From Phycomyces blakesleeanus NRRL 1555(-) (taxonomy: Eukaryota > Mucoromycota > Mucoromycetes > Mucorales > Phycomycetaceae): a stretch of 64,000 nt of DNA. Location of the stretch: positions 279,545 through 343,544 of the forward strand of contig NW_017265147.1 of NCBI RefSeq assembly GCF_001638985.1. The letters are read 5' to 3'. Shown here one piece after another: positions 1 to 12,309 of the stretch (the stretch's first letter is position 1; each line of letters opens with the position of its first letter). The position numbers were made by a program, and so were the translations under genes. The notes under the pieces are model-generated. The model ran no database searches. It was not told the origin of the DNA and was given only the letters and a program-made list of their open reading frames with translations.

Positions 1-49
1 AAATACAAATATACCAAGGAAATATACAATAATATAAGAATAATATACT

Positions 50-80
50 TACATACATACAATATATATATATATATATA
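50..80. repeat. ACAT/TA microsatellite
   Basis: A short run of tacata units passes directly into about ten TA dinucleotides. It is a simple repeat with no coding potential. Confidence 0.85.
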
Positions 81-334
81 ATCGCGATAATACCTGTGAT
101 GTTTTTACATTTCTTTATTAAAGAAATCACAATTATAAACAAAGATGCGTAATATAAACTACTTGGATACTTGACCCGATATGTGCTAATCGTAACTTTT
201 AATCAACCAAAGATAAGAATAATTAATTAATCCTGGTAATGAGGGCTGCAGATGAATTCACTCATAGTATTGGTCAAATCCAAAGTATTTTGCAATTACA
301 TATATTAGAAAAAAAGTAGATAAATGAAAACGCG

Positions 335-655
335 CCTATAGCATCTTCAACAGTCTACTTTAAATATTTAGTTAGAATTGGTCCTCCCAGCAGTTCAATT
401 AAATTCACTTTTCTTTTTTTTTTTAAAAAAAAAAGATAATCCCTTCTTTTGATCTTTTTCGTTAAATTTAACAAAATAAGAGTGATTGATGAAAACGCTT
501 CTCAAAATTTATTTAAAGAAAAAAGAAAGATAAATTGAACTGCTGGGAAAAAGTTAGCTGTTCTTTAGCTAAAGTGGTGGTGCTTAACTTTGGATAATTT
601 CATTTTTTTTTTAAAAATAAATAAAGTTAAATCACTGCTGAAGATGCTCTTACAG
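335..655. repeat. MITE-like element with nested inverted repeats
   Basis: An outer inverted repeat pairs gcatcttcaacagt (341-354) with actgctgaagatgc (634-647), with one mismatch in 14. A second, perfect inner pair is cccagcagttcaatt (386-400) and aattgaactgctggg (533-547), and the inner arms continue imperfectly through pyrimidine- and purine-rich tracts. There is no coding capacity. The size of about 0.3 kb and the nested arms suggest a non-autonomous DNA transposon or a foldback element. No target duplication was confirmed, so the boundaries are approximate. Confidence 0.45.
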
Positions 656-1658
656 ACATATACTTTCTTTTTGTTTTTTTTATGAAAAGTTCAATTATTC
701 ATTGTCTTGAGTGAAAAACATTGTCCAAGTAGACAATGCAAATTTTGACGATTTGACAATTTGGGTGTCGAGAGTTAGATACCCACAATCTAATATAATT
801 GATCTAAATTCAATAAGAAAAAAAAAAGGACGACACAGGAAATACGCCGGTTTTATAATATCAAAAAAGGCATGGGCTGTGTAAAGGAAGATGTTAGTGA
901 TATTAATATGATTTACATCAAAGCAAAAAGAACAGCAATAGGGTTGTCAGAATATCTGTACTGTAAATGAGATGTTATTTGAGTCTTTGGTTTTTGAAGT
1001 AGTGTCAAAGGATAGAATGTAGCTGTACTGATATAATTAGTAGTAACACGTTGAGCTTGGTCAATATTGTATATGACCAGTGATGTATTTACAAAGACTG
1101 CAAACATATCTTTCAGAACCACAAGGTTCGTGCTTTATGTCGTGGGTTCTATAGTGGTGACAAAAGAATAGGGATATTAATCCAATTTTTAAACGGCACA
1201 ACACATTATAAATAGTTCAAGACTGTATTTAACAGTTAAAGTATGTCTATCAAAACTTAGGCCACAAAAGAGAATAATGATTCCGAAGCCGACGCCATTT
1301 GATAGCATAGAAAACCATTGCTACACTATCAATAGACTCTAAAAGTAAAAATAGGAATATATATATACATATACAGATTTCTGCTTTGCTATAAATATAA
1401 AGGTGGTCAAAGGTTCTTACAATAAAAACAGTAGCTTTCCTGAATATATATATAATTGTATTTTGGATTTTTTTTTAAAATTTTTACTTTTTTCTTTTTT
1501 AAAGAAAGGCGTTCATATTCTTCAAGACCTATCTTTATTGCAGCCTATATATCTTTTTATCAGTGATAGAAAAACAAAAATCCCGTGCTTGATACAGTAA
1601 AACTAATATAAAAAGCCGATTTTCGCCTAAAATAAAACCAAAGATATTATTAAAAATC
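656..1658. other. AT-rich intergenic stretch, no gene seen
   Basis: No reading frame here has sensible composition; the short open frames on either strand are low complexity. The last few hundred bases lie upstream of the gene that starts at 1659 and probably contain its promoter, but no specific motif could be assigned. Confidence 0.5.
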
Positions 1659-2909
1659 ATGGGCTTGGAAAACGAGCTAGACGCATGGAAAAGTCATCCT
1701 GACAAACAGGAAGAAAATAGCACCATATTAAACGAGCAGGATTTATTTAAAAGTGGACCACCAAAGGTAATATATAAAGCTAATAGTACTGAGGCACCCA
1801 AAGAGCTTTAGCTTTCACTCCGCGCACAAAACCTTACACCACCATCACAAACACCATACAGTCTTTATGTTACCCTAAATTCTAATAGCTATAACATAAT
1901 AAAGAAAATAATTATGAATGAATATTGACAATGCCTTCCTGCCCTCCTATATATCAAGCGTTATCCCAGTATATCTTCATATAGCTCAATTCCGGATTAT
2001 ATACCAATACCTTCCAGATTTCGACAACCATACACGGATCCCAAGAAAAAGGCTTTAAAGATACCACCGGCGTACCTTTACAACAAGAGTGATATTGTTC
2101 CACATCCCAACGACAGTTTGGAAAAGCTTACACAAAAAGCTTGTCTGATCTCACAAGCACTTAATGAAGGATGGTACCTCGCCCCATTGGTCTATATGCA
2201 CGGAAACACAATGTTAGATAGTAATACAAGCTATTCTAGCACTGGGTTGACATCGGAAGAGCAAGAGCAAGTAAAAAAATGGAACTCTGGAATTGCTATG
2301 CCCACGTTCAACAAGGATGAAGTTGCAAGTGTCACCCAAAAGTCTGTTCTGGATGATTCAGCAAGTAAACGCTGCCTGAAAGCTTTACAGTGTCTGTACA
2401 AATCGGATGATTTAGACATGAGACATCTGGTCTTATTCAACCGTAAATACACCATTTTGCGGCCATTACTGTCTGCCATGGTAAAGATACTTGACAAAGA
2501 GGATAGCTTCAAAATAAAATACAGCAAAATTACAGATTTGATAAGTGCAGAATGCCAAGCGATGGACCTTCTAGTGCGCAGCTACGATACCTACAAGCAG
2601 CAACTGTGTACACGTATTCGACAACAGACTAAGGATCTTGATTATGTAAAGAATATGATGATGAGCCGAAAGTATAACATGGGAATCTTTACTGAAAGGA
2701 AGCGAAAGATGGGAAACAACTACTCTTTACTCGACTATGAAGATGAGGACTTTGACTACATGTCAGAGTTATACACAAAAGATACGCCTATAAAACCCCC
2801 CTCGTACAAAGATTTGGCAGATACTTCTAGTAGCCTTAGTGTTGGGAAGATAGCTCGCAACGAAATACCATATGACGAAATCCTCAAAAATAAGAAACCA
2901 AGAATTTAG
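1659..2909 (+). CDS. unrecognised host-like protein, at least two exons
   Basis: I do not recognise this family. An ATG at 1659 opens a 36-codon exon (starts MGLENELDAWKSH) that ends at a GTAATAT donor at 1767. The long downstream frame is open from 1929 to the stop at 2907-2909, and an AG at 1957-1958 joins the exons in phase 0. The joined product is about 350 residues, hydrophilic and rich in Lys, Asp and Ser. It has no signal peptide or membrane segment. A central helical part (LSAMVKILDKEDSFKIKY) is followed by a charged, disordered-looking C-terminus ending NKKPRI. The frame is uninterrupted over 790 bp, unlike the transposon genes around it. This is the best candidate for a resident, expressed host gene. 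The exact intron acceptor is uncertain, and one more small exon is possible between 1767 and 1958. Confidence 0.55.
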
Positions 2910-3348
2910 CTCCTTGAAGGTCACAGAATAATAAAACAAAGAAAGAGTATTCCATATTACAAGGTTGAGGACAATTGAAAATGAATTAAAGTCTATAAAA
3001 ATAAACCAAAATTTCAAGTTAAATTCTTTAATTTTCTGTATTGATTTATCAAAACCAAGTGATATCAAGCTAAAGAAAGTAGAGTAAGTAAGTTTTAGAC
3101 AATAGAGAGCTTTGGCTCAAAAGTTTACCCAGAGCCTAGCTCTATATTTTCTACCTTTTTGATTTTATTGTTGTTACCATAGTGGATAGGTATTTCTTCA
3201 GACGCATTGTGTTGTGACTCTCTCGGAGATAGCTTATTTGCTATACTTTTGACTTCAAAATAAAGTATATGTAACACTAGCTTTCTTTTTATTTATTTCT
3301 CTTTCCCTTCTTTTATTTTGCTAAAGAGAAAAATAAACAGCAAGAAAT
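2910..3348. other. intergenic, no gene seen
   Basis: AT-rich spacer between the host-like gene and the Cys-cluster gene. An AATAAAG at about 3260 could act in 3' processing, but nothing here is strongly diagnostic. Confidence 0.4.
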
Positions 3349-4371
3349 ATGACCCCTTCAGGTCCTTACAATGTGAAGTGCTATTGCAGTAGATGCTGTA
3401 TCGCTCCGGGAGGATATATTCTACAAACCAGAAATAACGCTAAAATTCACGCCATGAAATCTCAATTTGACGATATGAAAAGACGTTCTAATGGTGTGTA
3501 TTTTGTTTTTGCTAGCCCAGACTCTTGCACTTTTTTTTTTGACGCGTGCGATAATAAATCATTTTCCTTTTAAAATAGAGAGGGCTACAGAAAATAATAC
3601 TATTAAAATTGACACAAAATGTAAATATATTCTTTTATTTTCAGTATCAGAACAGGCTGGATAAACTAAAACGTTATAAAATTCGTAGCTATTCCAACGC
3701 ACCAACCTGCGCTTGTTGAACCACTGGTTGATCAGGTTGACTCCGATTTTTTTGAAGATGATTTAGTGTCTGACTATGGCGAAGCTTCAGTTACCAATAA
3801 GACAAATGGCGATAATACTTACAAAAAAGATATTCGCACTCCAGCGAGCAACAATGAAATGCTAGTAAACGACAATGACACGCCTGTAAATACCTTTGAC
3901 ACTACAGCCAATACGAGTGAATTTCTGGGAAATCATATTGACAGTCCAGTAAATGCAAGTCAGGCTTTTGAAAATACTGTCAACCTTCCAGCAAATGTTA
4001 CTGGAGCATTGGAAAATATCCTCAACACTCCCGCAAATACAAGTGGCACTCAAGTAAACAACAATGTCATTCCAGTAGTCACCAAGCGTACTAAGTTGTT
4101 TGGAAATGGCAATGAGGTTAATGGGAATGGGAATGAAGTTAAAGGCAATAACAACAAGGTTAACGGCAATAACAACAAGGTCAAAGGCAATGGCAACAAG
4201 GTTGCAGGGGATAATAATAAGGTCAAAGGTCATGATAACACGGTTATCGGAAGTAAAAACACGGTCATTAGTAGTGGAATTAAGATCAAAGGAAGTTTCA
4301 GTAAGATCAATACCACTACCAATAAGTCCTATGAAGAAGTAGACACTATTATCAAGGTTGAGGTCGAGTGA
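3349..4371 (+). pseudogene. Cys-cluster protein with Asn-rich hexapeptide repeat tail
   Basis: Exon 1 starts at ATG 3349. It encodes a compact Cys cluster (NVKCYCSRCCIAPGG, about residues 8-22) that looks like a zinc-binding site, then a basic segment ending at a GTGTGT donor near 3494. A branch/acceptor tract ending TTTTCAG at 3644 begins exon 2 with YQNRLDKLKRY. The reading then has to change frame at about 3690-3715 to enter the long open frame that runs to the stop at 4369-4371, so the copy is probably frameshifted. The long frame has an acidic start, four spaced copies of a motif like D-[TS]-P-[VA]-N-[TA], then a run of six-residue repeats (4102-4305). The N-terminal Cys cluster recalls N-termini of transposon-encoded proteins in this group of fungi; that is only a resemblance. 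No function is assigned. Confidence 0.45.
4102..4305 (+). repeat. 18-bp coding repeats encoding G-N-x-N-[KE]-V hexapeptides
   Basis: About nine consecutive units encode GNGNEV, NGNGNEV, KGNNNKV and similar, drifting to GSKNTV and SSGIKI at the end. A strict six-residue period with alternating hydrophobic and Asn/Gly positions is typical of a beta-solenoid. The DNA repeats are diverged, so the array is old or under selection for the protein pattern. Confidence 0.8.
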
Positions 4372-5184
4372 TTCAACAGGAATTTCTAAGTTAATAGGTT
4401 ATAGTCTTCTCCTATATATAAAGCAAAAAAAAAACAAAAACAAAGAAAAGAGGGTAATAAAACTAAAGATAAAATGGGTGTTTTGCTGTTACTGTTTCAG
4501 CCCTTTTTTGCTTTATTTTAATTTCGTTTGTAACCAAAAGTCTAGAGCTCAATTATCTTTATTCTATATGAAGAAAAAAAAAGATTATTAAAGTAAATAA
4601 CATTCATATGTATATGTATACAAATCCATATCAACAGTCATCATAATTTCAAAAATCTGCAAAACCCAAGAGTAATTATTCTTTAACTCTTGCATCTCAG
4701 CTTGGCTACTCTCACTTTACAGTACAGCTTTGAAAGCATAGCAATTTTGTTTTTAAAGAAAAAACTTATTTTACACCACAAGAGTTTTTTTAGTAGTAAA
4801 TGTTGTGAAGGGGATTAGATTTTTCGTATATGGTGTAATATGAACTTTTGTTCCACCGAGACGGGGGATAGATACACACACGAGTGAGAGGGGGCGTTGG
4901 AGAATAAGGCGGAGAGAGGTTGCCACAGCAAAGTGCAAGATACTTGTGTTAAAGAGGTTTCTTCTAACAATTCAGACAGCTAATAATGATCAGAGCAACC
5001 TATGTCCTTTGCAACAATAATAGACTTAACAGAAAAAGAGATTGTTTTATTCATTTGGTGCATACAATGCTATTATGAGTACTACTTTATGGTAGTACTA
5101 TCTTCTTTAATGTGATTATTGGAGATTCTTGGGCACGACCTTCAGCCCAGATCGAACTGAATGGTTGGCCGACCCGGACAACAT
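4372..5184. other. intergenic or decayed retroelement flank
   Basis: No gene is visible. Between about 4860 and 5000 the base composition becomes G-rich and AT-poor compared with the surroundings. This lies just downstream of the minus-strand Ty3/gypsy remnant, where a 3' LTR would be expected, but no matching copy was found on the other side. Confidence 0.3.
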
Positions 5185-6104
5185 CACAAGGGCCCAACAT
5201 CAGTGATGTTCTCTCGATGGCGCTTATGTTCCAGTTCATCTGAGTTGGTCATGGTAGTGATGTTGTGAGCTAATCTGTCCTCTGCTTGTTTACGATATAA
5301 GTGCTTTTATCGAGGTTGACTAGCATACAGTTTCATGTCGTCTGCATGTACCCGTGCTGGTATTCTTAACTTCCCGTCTACAACTACATAGACATTACGT
5401 CTTAATATTTCTGCCACTCTGTAAGGTCTCAGCCAGATTGGTCTTAAATTGGTGCTCATAGGTTGTCTGCTGTAATACCTGACTAGCACTTTGTCCCATA
5501 TTCGAAAAGGTTTTGCCTTGGCCTTGTGGGTTATATCGTACTTTTCTTTCATGGCTTTCTTTACAAGGTCTTGTTTTTCTTGTGCCTGAGGTTGTGTCAC
5601 TGTCTGTAATTGTATCCACTCTTCAAATCGCTCTCACATTGCTTTATCTCTGGTCTCTGGTATTAACTCAGGGTTGATATCGAACCCTTGACAACTAACC
5701 TCACTGTGTTCCGTTCTTCCTTTTTCCATATTCATGGTGAATACCTGGGCTCAAGGTTTCCCTTTCTTGACTGGCAATAGGATCGGTCCAGATGTGACTG
5801 ATGGTATCTGACGTGCCTCTGAGTACTCTACTACGCTTTCCAGATACCTCATCACCTCCACATTATCCTCTGTTACCTCTCTTCCAGTCCGGATCTCATC
5901 CAAAGAAGCTCCTGCTGGCATGACCATCCCTACTGTAGTTCCTGCTGGCAATATCACTTCTTTCTCAAGTCCAATTGTGACTATTATCTGTGCCTGTTGA
6001 CTAGGATAAAACACTGCAGGACACAAGATCAATCCTTTTGAGAGGCTTACTACTGTGATATATGCACCGCAATTGAGTAAAGAGCAGACCCTACAACCAA
6101 ACAC
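5185..6104 (-). pseudogene. Ty3/gypsy polyprotein remnant with internal deletion
   Basis: Reading right to left, 6104-5751 encodes a segment with PAGTTVGMVMPAG and ILLPVKKGKP, of the kind found between retropepsin and reverse transcriptase. Then, with an in-frame stop, 5600-5307 encodes an integrase C-terminal region with KEKYDITHKAKAKPFRIWDK, LRPIWLRPYRV and IPARVHADDMKLY. The intervening reverse transcriptase, RNase H and integrase core are absent, so this is a deletion derivative. After the stop at 5307 the frame still reads as a plausible polyprotein tail to about 5190. LTRs, primer-binding site and target duplication were not found. Assignment to Ty3/gypsy rests on the integrase C-terminal pattern and the order of the parts. 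Confidence 0.6.
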
Positions 6105-6645
6105 TGATTCCTTCTAGCTAATGAACCTGGCAAGTTAACAATCTCTGGAACTGTTACACACAAGGCACACGTACACTACACACTCATACAGTGTAAACCA
6201 ACCATTACACAACAGGGATTTTAATAGTAACAGATATAAGCAATATTATTTACACTTCTTTTTAATATACTTCTCTTAATTTCGTTTCTATTTTTTTCCA
6301 TCGTTTTTTATATGTCTTTTTTCAGTTCCAAGGTTTTTTTTTAATAAAAAATATTTTCATTTAAAACATCATGCATTTGCTGGACCAATTATAAGAAGAA
6401 TAGATATGCCTAAAAAAGGTATAGCACTACTATATTTAGCTTATTTGATTGGATTAGAAAAAATAATCTGAAATCTAACGAATTGTATTCTCCAAATTTT
6501 TTATAAAAAGGGAAATATTTATCTAAAAATGGTATAATTTTGCTATTTTAAAAGATTTTATTGAATTAAAAAAAAAGTAATTTGAACTCCCATAAATAGT
6601 ATTCGCTGTAAATACTTTTAATTTACTAAAAACCAAGATTCTATT
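6105..6645. other. AT-rich intergenic, no gene seen
   Basis: Mostly A/T tracts. The first 150 bp may belong to the lost 5' part of the flanking minus-strand retroelement remnant, but no LTR-like terminus could be defined. Confidence 0.35.
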
Positions 6646-6725
6646 GGCAGATATTATAACTCCGTGACTGTAGAAATTATACAGTTCTGTATAATTTATA
6701 CGGTCGCGGAGTTATAATGTCTGCC
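6646..6725. repeat. near-perfect 39-bp inverted repeat with a 2-nt loop
   Basis: The arm 6646-6684 (starts ggcagatattataactcc) is the reverse complement of 6687-6725 (ends gagttataatgtctgcc) with only about four mismatches, separated by tt. This would form a strong cruciform or RNA hairpin. It may be a foldback relic of a small transposon; no coding capacity. Confidence 0.8.
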
Positions 6726-7211
6726 ATTTACTACAGTGATATCTGTCATAATAAAAATGCTGAAATCGTCCTCTTTTTATTAACAAATTAAGAATTTTTT
6801 TTCGGGAAATGAACCCAAATTTTGGAAAAAGGGTATTCCTTTGCTCAATCTCATCGCACCAAAAATAACAATAAAACTCAATCAGACTATGGCCCACCAA
6901 AAATACCCTCTCAGTAAATACACTCTAATAACCAAATATAGTAAAGGAAGAAAGCCTTAAGAAACCAAGACGTAATGATAGAGCAGATTGTTTTTTCTTA
7001 TAAAAAGAGATACTTTTTATTTATGAATAAAGGACAACTTATATACAGTTTCAAAGTATTTCTATATGTCTCTATTATCAAATTTATTATTTTTTATTGT
7101 TTTGTATCTGAAATACCACATCAAGCTTCCAATCCTCTCCAAATACAACATTTAAGATAATGATATGAGTATATCATGTGACATCTGTTTTCTTATATCA
7201 TAGATATCATA

Positions 7212-10200
7212 GCAGAAATCATTGCTCTCTCCCATGCTGCCCAATATCCTGCAGAGAGTAGTCGAGGTAAATAAATATAGCGTAATTGATTAATATTCAG
7301 CAAAAATTCTAATCATTTTTTCTACTCTATTTATTTTTCTATTTAGCTGCTGCTTCAAGACCAAGAGTTGAAGCTGTCCAGGATTCTGTTGCGCCCATAC
7401 AACCATTGTCAATTGATCTCTCCTTCACAGAACAATATACTGCAGAGAGCAACAGAGGTAATTTTTAAAATTATATATAAATTGCCACAATTATTAATTA
7501 TTTTTTAATATTTTTATTATAGATCTAACTGCCGCTTTTGAGGCTTTGCAAGTTTCTGATGTTGAGAGAGTCTTGGATTTGACTACCACCACTGCCACTG
7601 CCACTGTTATTCCCTGCTGTTCCAGCTGTAATAGAATTGGTCACCAATGGAGCAACAACTTGCAGTGTCCTAACAACCAAAGGAACCGCAATTTTGTCCC
7701 TGGCCAGTTAACTACTACTCACAACATGGCCTGGCATACTACCACCCCACTACCTCCAGCTGGCCAAACTTTCTTTGACAAGATCAGATGGTACAACAGC
7801 ACCATAAGTTTCACTTCCATGGGAGCCAACATCAATCAGTCTGTTGCCAACAACATTGGTGGTGCGTACAACTACCGGATCCATGAGACCGTCTGCCACA
7901 AGATTGTATCAGTCATTCCAACAACCCAGGCTCAGATGGACCAACCCAAGTTTGCCCAGATCTATATCTTTGATCCAGCTTCTCAGGTCGAACATAGACA
8001 GCGCAATGCCCCAGACTTGGACAGGATAATCTTGGAAAAGATCCAGGCCGTTCTCATGGAGGTCAATCCATTTGTTTCTCTCTTCCGCTCTATAGAACAA
8101 GTTGCATGTAAGAATGATGGAACGGCCAATCTCATCATTTGCTTGAAGGCTGATGGACCACAGGACCAGCAATGTTACAATGCTCCCACCACCGAGGAAG
8201 TGGCAGTATTGATCAGAGACAACGAAACTGGCAGCTCAAGGGACATTATTCTCCACACCCATGCAAATGGCCTCCAAAGGATTAATGAGTATAATTGCTT
8301 CTATGATGCTCTGCAGTATGTCTTGCTCTTTCCTTTGGGTGATTATGACTGGACCATTGTGTCATATTCTGCAACCAGAGAAAAAGTGTCTGTCATGGAC
8401 TGGTACGCTAACCGTCTCATGTACCGTCCCAACTCCATGCACCTCCTCCACCAATTTGGCCGGCTCTTTCAACAGTATATTGTTGATATGTATACCAAGG
8501 TTGAGCACAACTGCCTGGACTTTCTTACCCAAAACCAGAAGAAACTTCGTTCCAAGCTCTACTGGGGCATTCAGGATGCACTCCACCTCACTGACAATAA
8601 TTTGGCAAATCTTGGTCAGCAAGTCATCCTTCCCTCAGTCTTTATTGGCAGTCCACACTGCATGCGTCAATTGTACCAAGATGCTATGGGCATTGTGCGC
8701 CACTTTGGCAAGCCAGATATCTTTGTGATCTTTACCTGCAACCCCACTTGGCCAGAAATCACAAACTCTCTGTTGGGTAGACAAAGTGCCAATGATAGAC
8801 CCGATCTTTGCTCCCGTGTGTTTAACATGAAGCTCCAGGAACTCATGCACGACCTGACAAAGAAACATGTTTTGGGCAAGGTTGTAGCCCACATCTATGT
8901 CATTGAGTTTCAGAAGCGCGGTCTCCCCCATGCTCACATTCTCTTGTTCCTGGCTATGGAAGACAAGTCAGTTACAGTGGACGATTATGATGCCATTGTC
9001 TCTGCGGAGTATCTGGATCCTGATCTTAAGCCAGAAGCATTTGCAATCATAAGCCGCCATATGGTGCATGGACCATGTGGACAGGAAGCCCATCTTGCTA
9101 ATTCTTCACCACCACGTTGCATGAAGAATGGCCATTGCCATAAGCACTATCCCAAGAGTATCCGAGACAGTACAATTGAAGATAGTGCTAGGTACCCTCT
9201 ATATCGTTGGATACAAGACAAAAGATCAGTCATACAGTATAATACCATTCTGGACAATCGATGGGTAGTTTCTCACAATCGCTACCTATGTGTAAAGTAC
9301 AATGCACATATAAACGTCGAGATCTGTACCTCTGTTGCTTCTGTGAAATACCTCTACAAGTATGTATACAAGGGTCATGACCGTGCTATGGCAAGCGTGC
9401 AGCCTGGATCCACAGCTACCCCCTGGAGCCCATCAATGAAGTCCAAGAATTCCTCAATGCCCACTATGTCTCTGCGTCTGAAGCCTGCTGGAGAATTTTT
9501 TTCTTTAGGCTTCACCAAGAATCCCCATCTCATCAGAGACTTGCTATCCATCTTGAGGAATGCCAGCTTATTTATTACAATGAATCAGACTCCTTGGACA
9601 ACATTTCCAACAGGAATCTTGCTACCACTTTGACTGGATGATTTACTTACAATGCATCAAATACACTATCCCACAAAGTTCTATATGTGAATTTCTCTGA
9701 AAAGCATGTATAGAATAAGTCTCTGAAGAAGTGGACCAAGCACAAGTCTGCAAAGCTTACACTTGGCAGAGTGCATGCCATTTCATCAAGAGATCCAGAA
9801 TGGTACTATCCAAGAATCTTGCTGCACAATGTCCCTGGTGCTACCAGCTTTGAACATCTGCGTACTGTTGGAGGCTGGGTGTATCCTACCAACCAAGATG
9901 CTTGCCGTGCTCTTGGGTTGCTGGTGGATAACAGCAAATGGAACTGCTATATGGAAGAAGCTGTAGACTACGAGATCTCATCATCATTGTGCCGTCTGTT
10001 TGCTGTCCTTTTGATCTTCTGTGAGATGTCAGATCCCTTTGCTCTCTGGCTGGTCTATCACTCTTCTATGGTTGAGGACTATCTCCATGCTTTCCAACAG
10101 ACAGAAAATGACTTCTCTCTTGAGCCAACTGAAGTCATGTATAACAGATGTCTGTGGAGCATTGAAAGCCACATGTCAGCCAATGATCTTTCTCTCACTT

Positions 10201-11783
10201 CCTTTTCTGAGTTTGTTCTGACCCCATTGCCAGACTCCTCGGATGCCCAGATTCCTGCCAGCAGATTGAGAACATTGATTGATGAGCAAGAAGCCCTTTG
10301 CACTGAGGCTTTGTCTTTGTCTGATTCAGACATGCTCTCATTCAATGAGGAACAGCAAGCAGTATACCGTGTTGTCAAAGAAGCAGTTGAAGCAAGCCCT
10401 ACAACCCCAAGATTATATTTTGTTGATGGACTAGGTGGCACTGGAAAGACCTTTTTATTCAATGCCATGCTCAGAAAAGTCTGTCAACAAGGCAAGATTG
10501 CTCTTGTGGTAGCTAGCAGTAGAATTGCAGCTCTGCCTTTGGATGGTGGCCGAACTGCTCATTCCAGGTTCAAGATTCCCCTTGACATCGACACTGACTC
10601 TATGTGTTCCATTCCTGTCAGCTCTGAGGTGGCAAAGTTGATCAGGAAAACAGAGTTAACTGTTTGGGATGAGATCTCCATGGTCAGCAAGGATCTTATT
10701 AATGCTGTCAACTGTTCCATTCAAGATGTTATGAAGTTGGTTGACCTCTTGCTCAAGTCTGTTACTTTCAGTGGCAATCTATTCATTTTTGGTGGTGACT
10801 TTCGTCAGATGCTTCCAGTCATTTCACAAGAAAACAAAGTCCAGATTGTTTCCCAATGCGTCAAGAAAGCACGTCTCTAGAGCTTTGTTCACCACATGAG
10901 ACTTACAAGGAACATGTGCATTGCCGAGTCCACTAATCTCCAAGAAATGGCACAGCTTAATGCGTTTGCTGCCCTTCTCTTGACTGTTGGCAATGACAGT
11001 CTTCAGACGACTGGTGGTGAAGGCGTCTTTCTCATCCTATCACACATGCTCCTTCATGGCCGTAATCTCAATCACCTGGCCAGTGCAATTTTTTCTGATC
11101 TTCTTAACAATGCCACCAGTCCCAGCTTCCTTATGGGCCGTGCAATCTTGACCCCAAAGAATGCAGAAGTTAAGAAGATCAATGATATCCTTATTAAACT
11201 GTTCCCTGGGCAAGAAACTGTGTTCAAAAGTATTGACAAAGGTCTAAGCAAAGATAATTGATTGAGCTACCCTATTAAACTGCTCAATACTCTCAACCCT
11301 AGATCCTTGCCTCCAAATACTCTATGCCTCAAGAAAGGATGTCTTATTATGCTACTGAGAAATCTGGACCCCAAGAATGGGCTCTGCAATTGTACCCACC
11401 TTATATGCAATGACTTTGACAGATATGTTATCAAGGCTACCATTGTAACTGGATCAAGTGCTGGAAAGGTGGTGCTAATTCCCAGAATCAAGCTGAACCC
11501 AACTGAATCGACCATGTCCATTGAGTTCAAGCGATCTCAATTTCCAGTCTGGCTTGCCTTTGCCATGACTATCAACAAGTCCCAAGGCTGGACCCTTGAC
11601 AAAGTTAATCTGTACCTTCCCGACTATGTCTTTGGTCACAGGCAGTTGTATGTTGCTCTCTCCAGGGTCCAAACTCTAAACTCAGTAAAAATTATGGTTG
11701 ATATGGACAGTATTTCTACTGAAGCAATCAGCAATGTCTATATAAACAATGTTGTTTATAATGAAGTGCTTTCTAGAAATTAA
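7212..11783 (+). pseudogene. Helitron Rep-helicase protein, multiple lesions
   Basis: Small upstream exons splice coherently: the exon ending 7266, then 7347-7457, then 7523 onward. The 7523 exon is open to 9633. It contains a C-x2-C..C zinc motif (CCSSCNRIGHQW), the Helitron-like N-terminal domain, FVIFTCNPTWPE, the HUH nuclease motif PHAHILLF (about 8929) and the tyrosine motif YLYKYVYKGHDRA. A one-base frameshift near 9420 and stops near 9636 and 9709 precede the Pif1-family helicase. That part has Walker A GGTGKT (about 10436), Walker B DEISM (about 10670) and FGGDFRQMLPV (about 10789). It is broken again at 10878 and 11259 and ends with the C-terminal motif AFAMTINKSQGWTLDKV and the stop at 11783. 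No in-frame ATG is visible for the first exon. The element is not coding-competent. Confidence 0.85.
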
Positions 11784-12254
11784 CCAATCTGTTCCATATC
11801 ATATGCTTTCTGCCCTATGTCTTTATCCGAATATGCCAATCTTTTTCTATATGCTTTATTTTTATTTTTGTATTTTTTGTATTCACGTTATTTCTGCTTA
11901 TACTTATCTTTATCTTAATGTTTTTTTTTTTTTTTTTACTTTTTTCTCAAATATTTTAATATTTTTTTTTAAATTGTCAATACCAATTGTGTATATGACA
12001 AAGTATAATGTTTTCTTTCCTTTTTGAAAATATCAAAATATAAACCCTCAAAAAAATATGGCTTCAAGATATATTCCTTACTATTATTTTATTTTTATTA
12101 CTACAATAAACCTTTATAATAACAAAATCCAAATAAACTCAGACGAACGGTTTTTTCTTTCTTTTCATAATATGGTTATTTCTTCTCAATGCAGTCCCGC
12201 TGGTGACGCCAGTCTATCTTGTCTATATCTTTAAAAAATTAGAAAATTAGCAAG
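11784..12254. other. Helitron 3' flank, T-rich, no gene seen
   Basis: T-tracts follow the helicase stop. There are no reading frames of interest. The segment probably belongs to the 3' untranslated part of the Helitron. Confidence 0.4.
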
Positions 12255-12309
12255 ATCACATGATATACAAAATCTGTCTTAAATTCAGTCTTTTTGTATA
12301 TCACATGAT
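12255..12309. repeat. hairpin with tcacatgat motif
   Basis: atcacatgatatacaaaa is followed after about 20 bases by ttttgtatatcacatgat. The gatatacaaaa / ttttgtatatc arms form an 11-bp stem. A hairpin near the 3' end is expected for Helitrons, which supports placing the end of the element near here. Confidence 0.5.

Noticed and set aside
4102..4305. CRISPR-like array of 18-bp repeats
   Set aside because: The repeats are contiguous with no spacers and form a coding hexapeptide pattern in a eukaryotic context.
4800..5110. LTR of the minus-strand gypsy remnant beginning TGTTGTGAAGG
   Set aside because: No second copy on the right side and no defined CA end or target duplication.
8261..8728. Open frame of 155 codons on the plus strand inside the Helitron
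   Set aside because: Out-of-frame shadow of the Rep domain, which is open in the supported frame.
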